This document shows positions 1 through 11,015 of a stretch of DNA of 64,000 bases, in pieces. The DNA lies in assembly GCA_020226215.1 (NCBI GenBank), contig CM035234.1, positions 16,954,713 to 17,018,712 of the forward strand. Reading direction: 5' to 3'. Origin of the DNA: Sindora glabra (taxonomy: Eukaryota; Streptophyta; Magnoliopsida; Fabales; Fabaceae). The notes under the pieces were generated by a model. It had not been told where the DNA came from and did not search any database. It worked only from the letters and a program-made list of their open reading frames with translations. The position numbers and the translations under genes are program-made. Position 1 is the stretch's first letter. The number at the start of each line of letters is the position of its first letter.

Positions 1-878
1 CATATTCCCTATCAACAATTCCCACATTTTTGGTGCGGTCTTCCTGGGGGAAATAAAAAAACCAAAGACCTCTATGTCACAGCTAAGAGCGTAAGTCAAG
101 ATAATGTCAGCCTAGTGTACACACGACCGAATAAAAGCAAAAAGGCTTTCAGCAGAAAATTGTAACACTTGGTCATTCAGAAAATAGATAGAGGATGCAA
201 ATTCAAATGCATGAATATCGTTTTTGTTTCAGTTGATTGGTGAATCTTTGTTGATGTTATGCGACTGACTGTGTGATTCAGTTAGTAAGATGTGCACCTT
301 TTACTTAGAGCTGCCTGCTACCGTGCTAATATTGGTTAACTTGCACATCATTAGCACACACTACCACTGGTAAAACATACGCTGAAAACTATAATTTCAC
401 AAATATAATTACACTTACAGTGTATATTCATAAATATCTGGATTGAGAAAGTGTCTTCTGTATCACAATTCGCAAAAACCTTACTTTCATCCGGTTATCA
501 CATTTTGTGCTTGAACGATTGGAATCTTTGTGAAGGAGGACTTGTATCAGTAGAATTCTGATAATTGAAACATTGTCAAGCGCAGTATATTTGCAGGAAT
601 ACTCATTAGAAAGAGTGCAGAACACAAATCATGTAGTCTAAATACAATTAATCATTGAGTACTAGAATTTCGTGTTGCATGTTTAATTGACTAATAGTTT
701 CATTAATTTGTAACATAATCATGAATGGCTTAAATAAACTACTTTGCGATGTTTGTGCTCTTTCTTGTAGTGGGAGGGACTTCAAGGAGAATTTGAGCAA
801 CTGGAGTACCTTAGAAAAATTCTTGCAAAGTATTTGGACGAAGGCTTCACCATCGCTAAATTGATTAAGGCAAAATGA
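1..878 (+). CDS. 3' end of an unidentified gene (two exons)
   Basis: The clearest part is the terminal exon at 771-878. It follows a pyrimidine-rich acceptor (TTTCTTGTAG) and reads 35 codons without a stop to TGA at 876-878. The peptide starts WEGLQGEFEQLEYLRK, ends AKLIKAK and looks helical and charged. An upstream exon probably occupies 1-90, before a strong GTAAGT donor at 91. Read in frame 1 it is open and ends in phase 0, as the last exon requires. The 680-nt stretch between them would be an intron. The rest of the gene lies left of the window. I do not recognise the family; no domain is visible in about 65 residues. The exon calls rest on splice signals and open frames only. Confidence 0.45.
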
Positions 879-967
879 TCAATTCAATTCTGTCTGGAAA
901 ATAGAGGCACGTATATATCTTACTATCTTATAGTTGAGTAATGCAATTAGCAAAAGTCCGAAAGAAA

Positions 968-1280
968 ATGTTGGCATTTTTAATGGGAAGACTAAACATC
1001 CTTTTTTATCCCTACAAATTTAAATTTGTCTCAATTTAATCTCTGATTGAAATTCATTTCAATTTAATCCCTATAAGATTAAAAGCCCCCAAATTTTAAT
1101 CCTTCCATACAAAATTTAGGTAAAAAAAAAAACTGTATAGAAAGACTAAAATTTGAGGATTTTTAACCTTATAGGAACCAAATTAAAATGAATTTCAATT
1201 GGGGACTAAATTGAGATAAATTCAATCTTACAAGTAACAAAAAAGGTGTTTACTCTAATGGTAAAATGAAGTCCGACATT
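968..1280. mobile_element. Foldback MITE-like element
   Basis: Two arms of roughly 110-140 bp face each other. The left arm (about 968-1115) carries 'tctcaatttaatct' and 'attgaaattcatttcaattt'; the right arm (about 1135-1280) carries the imperfect reverse complements. The whole stretch would fold into one long hairpin with a short A-rich loop. There is no coding capacity. This is the form of a non-autonomous foldback DNA element. The exact ends and a target duplication could not be fixed, because the outer 30 bases of the arms are diverged. Confidence 0.6.
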
Positions 1281-2177
1281 ATCTTGGGGTTTTTTCCTTC
1301 GTTAGTGATCACACTTTCAAACCTAGGACATTGTACGTGTACCTGATATAACTTGTCATTCCTATTAATTAAAAAAATAAAAAAAATAGCCGCTTACGCA
1401 CCCTTGAGATACTACAAGGGGCGCGTACAATCTCTTTGAATTATGTCCGTGTAATAAACTATTTAAAAATAAAACCTGCAAAATTTCTTAAACAAGCTAC
1501 TTTTTTGCTCCACAATATTGTGATCTGGCAGCAGAAAATAAAATAGAATAAAAGTTCAATGTCTTACAATTGTGATTGTCTATCTCTTGATGATTTCACA
1601 ATTTTGTGAAATTTTTCTTAAAAAAAAATAGCTTTTAAGAGATTTGTGTGTAATTGATAAGAAAATTTGCAACAACTCATTAACAGAAGTTTTGTTATTA
1701 CACTTTTTTTTAATGAATTTTCATTAAAAAAAAACAAAAAATCATATCTTTTTTTATTTGATAGACCCATATGCTCATTAATTCAAGATATTGTCAATTA
1801 TCCCATAATTTCCACAAATATTTTATAAGAAAATGTTTAAAGTGCCATTAGCATTACTCAGACGTTGGCCACCATTTTTCAGTTTGAAAAGATCACTCAA
1901 GAAAATCCTTCGCCGTATGACATGTCCAGGAATTTGAGCCTTTTCCCAGAATTTAAATTGCCATGAGCATACGAACCTTCCTCCTCTCGATTTTCGAGAT
2001 AGCATTAATTTTTTAAAGGGGCAGCAGAGGGAAATCAATTTCCCAACAAGAATTGAAATTTCCTGCCAGCCTCCCAGCAGCAACCTCGCTCTGCCTAGAA
2101 AGTAGAAGTTTCCATGCAACTTCCACCGTTAATTCCAACGGACTCCGTCAATTCAAATTTTCCCCTGCCTGCTTCCA
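1281..2177. other. Intergenic, no gene supported
   Basis: AT-rich spacer between the first gene and the C2-gene array. A 98-codon minus-strand frame at 1823-2119 and a plus frame from 2053 are open, but show no recognisable motif, splice context or family resemblance. The part from about 1860 is more GC-rich than the rest and could be promoter or leader sequence of the downstream C2 gene. Confidence 0.5.
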
Positions 2178-2358
2178 TACGTCACCACTTTGGTTGGTCA
2201 GGCGCAGACTTCCAGACCACTGGCCCACTATTCTGACGGCTCCTTCATAACGTACCGTGCCGCAGTACAAATGGAAATTGAAAACTTAAATCAAAGGGGA
2301 AGATGAAATAACCTCCCTCTTTCTCTCTCCTTTCCATCATCTTTCCTCTCAAACAACA

Positions 2359-2365
2359 AATAAAG
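2359..2365 (+). promoter_or_regulatory. Degenerate TATA box of C2 copy A
   Basis: Unit B reads TATAAAG at the aligned site (8840-8846); unit A reads AATAAAG. Both sit in a CT-rich core promoter about 270-340 nt before the C2 start codon. The role as TATA box is inferred from position and sequence only. Confidence 0.35.
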
Positions 2366-2628
2366 TCTCTTCCTCTCCTATTTTCCTATTCAGACACTCA
2401 TTTTGTTGATATATCATTCAAATCCTTCATTACTAGATCACCATCTAGCAGCCTGAGTCGCAAGCTGTCCTCAACAAGTAGCTATTTGCAGTGTGGTAAT
2501 TATATTTTTTGCATCGTGCTAACCACATATTTCAAGCTCACCTTTTCATTATAAAGCAAAGTTTGAAGGATTGATCACCCATATTGTACACATATAGAAT
2601 ACTCTAAACATATTCACTATTTTTTGAG

Positions 2629-3098
2629 ATGTCACGCACTCTAGAGATCACTGTTATATCAGCAGAAAACCTTCAACTGAATCGAAAACCCACAAAGAAG
2701 AACGTATTTGTCTCCGTTCAATCCGATCCCAGCAACATATGTACAACAAAAATGAATACGGAAGGTGGGAGTTACCCTTCATGGAACGAGAAGCTTAAGC
2801 TGGACATGCCATTGCATACAAGTTTCATAACTGCTGAGGTAAAATGCGAGACATCAATGGGGATTAAGACGAGCGGAATGGCGAGAATGCCGGTTTCCGA
2901 TTTTTAAGGCAGTAATTTCCGGAAAATCAACTTCATTTTTTGAGTTATAGGTTGTGGGACACTAAGGTGAGTAGGAATGGCATGATTAATGTTTCAATTA
3001 GGGTTAAGTCGCCGGTATATTCTTGTTTGGTGTCGCAGCCGGCGCCGGTGACGGGAGTGCCGGTGGGTGGACATAGTCCTGCTGGACTTGTAACTGGA
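2629..3098 (+). pseudogene. C2-domain protein, BAP/SRC2-like, copy A (broken)
   Basis: Small single-C2-domain proteins of this type (BON1-associated protein/SRC2-like) bind membranes and act in stress and cell-death control. The first 92 codons (start MSRTLEITVISAENL) cover the N-terminal half of a C2 fold, with the conserved SYPSWNEKL strand near residue 47. Three lesions follow. A T-to-A change turns the Leu codon of copy B's SDFLGG into TAA (2905-2907). A one-base deletion lies about 13 nt later. The C-terminal tail after 'gtaactgga' is lost to a deletion of roughly 70 nt that ends in an A-run. Between them the shifted frame still reads SYRLWDTKVSRNG and VNVSIRVK-like sequence, so decay is recent. 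A truncated 92-residue product is possible but would lack half of the C2 domain. Confidence 0.8.
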
Positions 3099-3778
3099 AA
3101 AAAAAGAAAAAAAGAAAAAATGATGTACAATTTTAAATGGTTTTTTTGTTATGTATATCTGCTGAAAGGGAGGGTAAAGGCAGAAGAAAATTCAAACCCG
3201 GTAGCTTTGGAAATAATATTCTCGGTTGTAACAAAAAAAGAAGAAGAAGCATGTTTTCTTCAACAATAATGATGCAAAAGAATTACGTATTTTGTAATTT
3301 TAAATAAAGTGTGATATATTATAAAAATTTATTATATATATAATTCTTATATGCTTTAAAAATTTTCTATGTACCAAAATAAATATATCTAAACGTTTAC
3401 TAATCTTATCAAATTAAAGGACTTATCTTGGTATGCTCTGACTTAAGTGATATCAATTTTAATTTTAAAATTAGATGGATGTTAAAATTGATCATTAAAA
3501 TTGTAAAAATCATTATATGATCACTCATATCCTAAATTCTAATCTTCTTATCGAACATTATGTAAGTTTCACTAAATTAAATATTCTATAAGTATTATTA
3601 TAAAATCACCAAAAAAAAAAGGAATTTGATTCCCTTAATTTAACTTTTATTCCCAAACTATTCCCCTTTTTTTCATAGGGAAAGGGATCAAGTGTGAGTT
3701 GTTCTTAAGATTTGTGTATAACTTGGAAGGTTTAGAATACAATAATTGCCGCAGATATTATTGTTTCAATATTTTACA

Positions 3779-4166
3779 AGGGATGTCAATTTCTGATACA
3801 ACATGATAACTTAACAAATTTGACACGTTTATTTGGGTTTGGGTTGACATGCCAATCTATTTAAATTTTTTTATTAAATTTTTAATAATTTTATTTAAGA
3901 AATAAATAATATTTTAATCTATATATAATAAAGATATAAAATTATTAATTTAATAAAATAATAATAAAAAATTAAAATAATATTTTATTAATAATTAAAA
4001 ATAATTTTTTATAAAAATAATAAATAATAAAATTTAATAAATAATTTTATAATATATATTTTATTATTTAAAATTATTAAATAAGTTAAACGGATAACCC
4101 GTGGGTTGACACGAATAACACGATTAATAAATAGGTAGATCTGAATGACACGAATTGTCATCCCTA
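3779..4166. mobile_element. MITE (hAT-like) inserted in unit A
   Basis: A 388-bp AT-rich element with short terminal inverted repeats: AGGGATGTCAATT at the left and the inverse of AGGGATGACAATT at the right. It is flanked by 'attttaca' on both sides (3771-3778 and 4167-4174). Unit B has a single 'attttaca' (10417-10424) and no insert, which is a direct empty-site comparison. An 8-bp duplication and this terminus fit hAT-type MITEs. The interior contains 'ggttgacacg' type strings and no ORF. Confidence 0.75.
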
Positions 4167-7100
4167 ATTTTACATTTATTTACTTTTCTTCTATTTTATA
4201 AAAGAAACATGTCCCTCAGTTGTGGATTTTAAAATTGATCATTGAAATTGTAAGATTTATTATCTCATTGTTCTTATTTTAAATTTGAATCCTATTATCA
4301 AACAATCAATACTTCCAATAAATTAAATGATTTATAAGTATTATTATAAATTTTCGGTTGTTTGCCAAAAAAAAAGAAGGAAAATAAAATAAGAGGAAAG
4401 AAAATAATAAAATAAGAGTTTTCTCTTTTCTTGTTTGGATGTTAAAAAAATAAAAAAAGAAGAAGAAAATGATTTTCCTTCACTTGTTTAAATAGAAAAT
4501 GAAAGAGAAGAAAATTTAGTTAAATTGAATGACAAATCTATCTTTCAAATTAATAAAACAATTTTGAAATTAAATAAAACCAAGGATAAAAATCATAATA
4601 AATTGTTTTTATTCCTTTTTCAGTTATATATACTAAGAAGTTTTTTTTTGATGGAGCTCACTTCTTTTATTTGCTCATTTCCACTTCCGTTATTTTTCTA
4701 TCCGACAATTAAGTAAAAAAAAATTAATTATTACATTTTTTTCCTTTTTTGTTTTTAAATTTTCTTGTTACTCATTTTGGCCAAAGATATTCAACTACCT
4801 TAATTTAACTTCTATTCATAAACTTTTCTTTGTCATGAGAAAAGGGATCGAGTGTGTGATGGTTTTTGAGGTCGAGTATATGCTGTAAGGTTAAGAATTC
4901 AATTGCCGTATATTACATCATTGTTTCATTTTCCATTTATTTATTTTTCTAATGTTTTATAAAAGAGATAGGTCACTCAAGTCGGATTTGGCTAAAATAT
5001 TTTATAAGATCGAAAGCATAATTCGAAAATCGGTTCCTTGTTTTATGTGTAATGGAAGTCAACCTTTAATTTAGACAAATTCTTTCATTTACATTCTATT
5101 ATATCATCTGATGAAAACATTTCTTTCTCATCATTAATACTATCATTGTTATAATTATTATTATTGATATCATTATTAATGTCATTACTATTATTACTAT
5201 TATTATAATTATTATTACTTTCACAACTATCATCGATAAGGAAATTATAAATAATGGTGTGATTCATTTCCTCGTTAATAGATCAAATAATAAAAAAACT
5301 TAAAATAATATAATATCATTCCACTAATGAACAGTATAGTCTAAAAAATGTAATTTCCTTCTTTAAGCCTCCTATTTTCAATTTCATTTCTTCTCTGCTC
5401 TCATAAAATTATCCAAATGTTACTTTAGTATCATTTAGTGATGAGGTGGTAAAATAATTTAAGTTTTAAATTTTAATCTCCTCCACCTCAATGTATTGAA
5501 AGGGTTAAATAAAATTTAACTAATTTGATTTGGATAGAATTTTAAATTGAGTATTTTTATTTGTATACTTGTGCAAATAAACCCATATTAGAGAATCTTA
5601 GTCCTAAAGACGCTGTTATAAGCCCATCTGCGGATCTAGGAATTTTAAATTGTAAGAATAATATTTATATATAAAATTAAAATGAAATTATTATACAAAA
5701 TTTAAATATTTGAAAAAATTAAAATATAATTTATTTTAATATGTTTTATGTTAGCCCACACATGTAATTAATAAATTTCAAATATTTTTATTTGTTTAAA
5801 GTAATTTTTTTAATTAATATAGAAATAAGTTATGGAAACAATTTGACTTAAGTTTACATGGATAATATACACCAGTGATGTATATATATGTTTGAAAAAT
5901 ACTTAATTTTCCCCACAACATTAAAAATAAAAAAATAACAATTTCATGTTACCAAAATGATTCCTAAATTATGTAAAATTATAGTTCCATCCCTAAATAA
6001 TAATCCTCGATATGTATAAATTTATATAGATAATATTATCTTTAAATTATCATATGGGAGTATAACAATCAAATTAAGTTAAAGTTAAGGGTTAAAAGAT
6101 ATTAAGAATTTAGAATCAATTTAAAACGAGTAAAAAATTTAAGGAAAAAAAAAAACAACGCTTTATGATTAAAAGATGTTCAGAATTTCTTAACTATTAC
6201 TAATTCATTCCATTTTTTGCTCTTTAATTTCACATTTTTTTAAATTTTTTTTTAAATTTCAAAACGCTTCTTTCCTATTTTTTGCCTTTTAATTCCACGA
6301 TGCTTTTAACACTTTCTAGTTTTTTCCCTTTTTTTTTCTTTATTTCACAATGTTTCTTGTTTTAATATCACATTTTTTTAAAGTTGAACTTAATGCAAGG
6401 CAAAAAAAAATTTAAACAGCAAAAGTTAAAACTAATCATATTATACTAAAATTAACTGTTAGAAGAGATTTAAAATGTAGAATTAATTTGTAGCCAAAAA
6501 AAATTTTAAAACATGATTAAAATTTTTTTTCCCATTATTAATTGAACCTATTTGAAATATTATTATTTTTTTTATGATTTTAACTGTCTTTATGTTCTAT
6601 TGGCTTTACAATAGTGTAGCAACATCCAAAATTATTTTAAACACTTTACTCTTTGTTATGTTTAAAGTTCAAACTTAAGACATTATTTATACATGTTAAG
6701 TAAATTACCCGCCTTTATAAAAAAGAACATATCTCTATTTTGTATCATTTTTTTCCTACTATTAGTGTTATTAAATGAATATCACATAATATATTTATAG
6801 CTTATGGGTTAATCATAAATATAAGTATGTGATGGTTGTAAATTGATATTTATTTTAAAAATATATATTTATATTGGTAATTGATAAAGATATTATGTAT
6901 ATATGAAATATTCATATATAGATATCATAACAAATATCAAACTTATTCCTTATTTAGTAGGAAAGAAATTAAAGGAGAAAAAGGAGAAAATTTTCAAACT
7001 TGAATGATGGAGAAACATTTTTTAAAATTTGAATTGATAATAAAATTATAATTACTAATTTTATCATTAATATTTATTTTCTTTTTCTTTTCTCTTCATC

Positions 7101-7352
7101 CAAAAAAATTGAAAAATTTCTTTTTCTTCTATTTTCTTTCTTTCCATTTTAGACGGTGATAGAATGAATTATTGATAGAGATGAGCTTTTAGGGTGGTTA
7201 TAGGTGCCCAAGAATTTGAAATTATATAATTTTTTTCACTTCTTTTATTTTTTTAAAGAAAAGTTATAACTAACCCGTTAAAAATTCAAATATTTTCATA
7301 AATATAATCTTGTAACACATGTACATACAATGTCAAACTCTAACAAACATAT

Positions 7353-7526
7353 GATGAATTCTAAGGTATCCCTAAGAGTTTGGTATCCGAGGTGGTATGT
7401 CAAAATACAGACCATTAGATGAGATTACTAAGTCATTACCAAAATTTTTGTAATCTCATCTAATAATCTGTATTTTGTCATACCACCCTGGATACTAAAT
7501 CTCTAAGGGTACTTTAGTAAGCACCC
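7353..7526. mobile_element. Foldback MITE inserted in unit A
   Basis: A 174-bp near-perfect hairpin. The left arm carries 'ggtatccgaggtggtatg' and 'gatgagattac'; the right arm carries the reverse complements. It is flanked by the 8-bp direct repeat AAACATAT (7345-7352 and 7527-7534). Unit B has one AAACATAT at 13524-13531 and no insert. The 8-bp target duplication suggests a hAT-derived MITE. Confidence 0.8.
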
Positions 7527-8839
7527 AAACATATATATCGACATATATATAATTGCCAAGCACCTACCGCAATTCATGACGGAGGTGAGGACACAAGGCT
7601 TGGAATTGATAAAAAAGAAAATAAGGTGATGATTAAAATGTATTAGTTGTATTAATGTGCCAATGAATCTAATAATTAAATTTTATTTATTTATACAATA
7701 TTATATAAAATAAATAAATTTAATAGTGCACCAATATATCAATGATTACTTTTCTCTAAAAGGTATAAGGCAAGATTTGTTAAGTAAACCGATTCCAGCG
7801 TTGACTTCATCAAATGTTTTGATCAATTTTAATTTTATATATGAACTGTCCCTTGATTTTGTACTGCTAAAGAAACCCATGTGTTGCATGGTGTTTTCCC
7901 CTCATGTATCATGCAAGACTTGCAAAGAAGTCAATGATGCCCTTCTCTTGATTTGCCTTACCAAGAAAAATATTTTGCTTAACTTTGTCTCTCATTTTGT
8001 ATGATTTATCTCTTTTATTAATCAGATGCTTTAATTATAAAATTATCAAATTGATTACTTGTAATTGTTTTTAAACTTTAATAGGATAATCTAGATCAGT
8101 TTCTCATCTAATTTGATTTTAACTATGCGCCGTAGTAGAAAGTTTGGTATATTCTAATTATAACATGCCCTTATTTTTAGTGAAAAAGTCAGTTATTAAT
8201 TTTATAAAAATTCATATATACTAAAAATTAAAACTTTCAAATTTTAATATATTAAAAATCAAAATTACTTTTAATATGAATATGTATCGTGCATGTTATC
8301 TTACGAAGAAAATAATTAAAATATATATAACCAAAAATTTTGAAAAAAGTCCGGTAGATCCATGGCGCCTATGGCTATTTACCCTTTCTTTTATTTCCTT
8401 ACTGTTGTAGCTATTAGCCCTTTCTTTTATCGCAAAAGATGATGTTTGTTTGAATGTTAGTTGGGTACTAGACTTGTTCATTTGGGAAGAACGAAAAACA
8501 AATAGAGAAAGAATAAATAATGATTTTGTGGTAAACAATTGTGGCATCAACTTCTTGTATTTGAAACCATGGAAGAACCGTACAACCAAAGAAAGAAAAA
8601 AAAAAGAATAGAGCATGAAAATAATGAGAAAGAAAATAGCTACGTCACTGTAATAGCTACGTCACCACTTCGGTTGGTCAGGCGCGGACTTCCAAGCCAC
8701 TGGCCCACTATGCTAACGGCTCCTTCGTAACGTCCCGTGCCGCAGTACAAATGGAAATTGAAAAAGTAAATCAAAGGGAAAAAATGAAACAACCTCCCTC
8801 TTTCTCTCTCCTTTCTATCATCTTTCCTCTCAAACAACA

Positions 8840-8846
8840 TATAAAG
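8840..8846 (+). promoter_or_regulatory. TATA box of C2 copy B
   Basis: TATAAAG in a CT-rich core promoter upstream of the copy B start codon. The aligned site in copy A has lost the first T. Confidence 0.45.
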
Positions 8847-9178
8847 TCTCTTCCTCTCCTATTTTCCTATTCAGACACTCATTTTGTTGATGTCCATTTA
8901 ATTTACGTGCACTAATCTATTGGTACATTGACGGCAAGAAGATTTAAAGCTAAGAAGTTGGGTGTATCATTCAAATCCTTCATCATTAGATCACCATCTA
9001 GCAGCCTGCGTCGCAAGCTGTCTCCAACAAGTAGCTATTTGCAGTGTGGTAATTATATTTTTTGCATCGTGCTAATCACATATTTCAAGCTCACCTTTTC
9101 ATTGTAAAGCAAAATTTGAAGGATTGATCACAAATATTGTGCATATAGATACTCTAAACATATTCACTATTTTTTGAG

Positions 9179-9680
9179 ATGTCATGCACTCTAGAGATCA
9201 CTGTTATATAACCTTCAACTGAATCGAAAATCCATAAAGAAGAACGTATTTGTCTCCGTTCAATCCGATCCCAGCAACATATGTACCACAAAAATGGACA
9301 CAGAAGGTGGGAGTTATCCTTCATGGAACGAGAAGCTTAAGCTGGACATGCCATTGCATGCAAGTTTCATAACTGCTGAGGTAAAATGCGAGACATCAAC
9401 AGGGATTAAGAGCGTGGGAATGGCGAGAATGCCGGTTTCGGATTTTTTAGGCGGTTATTTGCCGGAAAATCAACTTCATTTTTTGAATTATAGGTTGTGG
9501 GACACTAAGGTGAGTAGGAATGGCATTATTAATGTTTCAATTAGAATTAAGTCGCCGGGATATTCTTGTTTGGTGTCGGAGCCGGCGCCAGTGACGGGAA
9601 TGCCGGTGGATGGACGTAGTCCTGCTGAAGTTGTAACTGGAATTCCAGCTTATCCTAACTACCACAGGAGAAACTTTTGA
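9179..9680 (+). pseudogene. C2-domain protein, BAP/SRC2-like, copy B (broken)
   Basis: Same family as copy A, but broken at the other end. The ATG at 9179 is followed by nine sense codons. An 8-base deletion near 9206 (relative to copy A) then removes the ISAEN strand and makes TAA at 9209-9211. Downstream, the frame that should follow is fully open to TGA at 9678-9680 and complete: SYPSWNEKLKLDMP, SDFLGGYLPENQLHFLNYRL, RNGIINVSIRIKSP and the tail VVTGIPAYPNY. Copies A and B are therefore complementary in what they keep. Translation could only restart at an internal Met (9294), which would lack the first C2 strands. Close similarity to A outside the lesions shows both were functional until recently. 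Confidence 0.8.
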
Positions 9681-10910
9681 GGTAGCCACCCTCCCCACCC
9701 CCCCCCCCAAAAAAAAAAAAAAAAAGAAAAGAAAATGGTGTGCAATTTTAAATGGTTTTTTGTTATATATATGTGCTGAAAGGGAGACGAAAGGCAGAAG
9801 AAGCTTCAAACCCAAATAACGGTAGCTTTGGGGATAATATTCTCGGTTGTGACAAAAAAATAAGCATGTTTTCTTCAACAATAATGATGCAAAAAAATTA
9901 AGTATTTTGTAAGTTTAAATAAAGTGTGATATATTATAAAAAGTTATTATATGTACGGGAATAAACGTCTTATATTTTTAAAAAGGATTTATATATAATT
10001 CTTATATGCTTTAAAATTTTTCTATGTACCAAAAAAAAAAAAAAAAACTAAACGTTTACCAATCTTATCAAAAGGACTTATCCTGGAATGCTCAGACTTA
10101 AGTGATATCAATTTTAATTTTAAAATTAAGTGGATGTTAAAATTGATCATTAGAATTGTAAAAATTATTATATGATATCACTCATATCCTAAATTCTAAT
10201 CTTCTTATCAAACAATAAGTAATTTCACTAAATTAAATATTCTATAAGTATTATTATAAACTTTCAAAGAGATTTAATAGCTTTAATTTAACCTTTATTC
10301 CTAAACTATTCTTTTTTTCATAGGGAAAGGGATCAAGTGTGTGCTGGTTTTAAGATCTGAGTATAACTTGCAAGGTTTTAGAATACAATAATTGCCGCAG
10401 ATAATATTGTTTCAATATTTTACATTTATTTAATTTTCTTTTATTTTATAAAAGAGATAGGTACCTTAGGTGTGGCTGTTAAGATTGATCATTAAAATTG
10501 TAATATTTATTATCTCATCACTCTTATTTTAACTTTGAATCCTATTATCAAACAATCAATAATTCCAATAAATTAAACGATTTATAAGTATATGCTGTAA
10601 GGTTAAGAATACAATTGCCGTAAACATCATTGTTTCATTTTCCTTTTATTTATTTTTCCAATTTTTTATTAAAGAGATAGGTCACTCAAGTAGGATTTGG
10701 TTAAAAGATTTTATAAGGTTGAAAACATAATTAGAAAATCGGTTCTTTTATTGAATATTTGGTTCATGTGAAATGGAAGTTAACCCTTACTTAGACAAAT
10801 TTCTTTTATCTACATCCCTACCATCTCTTTAAAATATTAGATTACATTATTTGATAAAAACATTTTTCTTTGATTATTATTACTATCATTACTATAATTA
10901 CCACCCTCAA

Positions 10911-11015
<105 letters not shown>

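Larger units (their letters stand above)
2178..8640 (+). repeat. Tandem duplication unit A (C2 gene + spacer)
   Basis: This stretch is repeated, diverged but collinear, at 8657-14640. Anchor pairs include 2182/8662 (promoter), 2629/9179 (C2 start codon), 3720/10354, 5581/11381, 7562/13555, 7736/13741 and 8340/14342. Homology begins at a shared 'tacgtcaccact' string (2178 and 8658). The unit consists of promoter, C2 pseudogene and about 5.5 kb of AT-rich spacer without genes. It holds two insertions that unit B lacks (3779-4166 and 7353-7526). It also has an older internal duplication: about 3440-3790 resembles about 4200-4940. ORFs in the spacer (4525, 5085, 7726 and 8296 regions) have no family signature. 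Confidence 0.85.

Noticed and set aside
1823..2119. 98-codon minus-strand ORF
   Set aside because: No motif, no splice or promoter context and no match in unit B; probably chance.
2053..2250. Shared peptide ending HWPTILTAPS in frames at 2053 and 8539
   Set aside because: It is conserved only because the two stretches are duplicated promoter sequence; upstream parts of the two frames are unrelated and start codons differ.
9294..9680. Calling C2 copy B an intact 128-residue gene
   Set aside because: The start is an internal Met; alignment to copies A and C shows that the true N-terminus lies upstream and is broken by an 8-base deletion.
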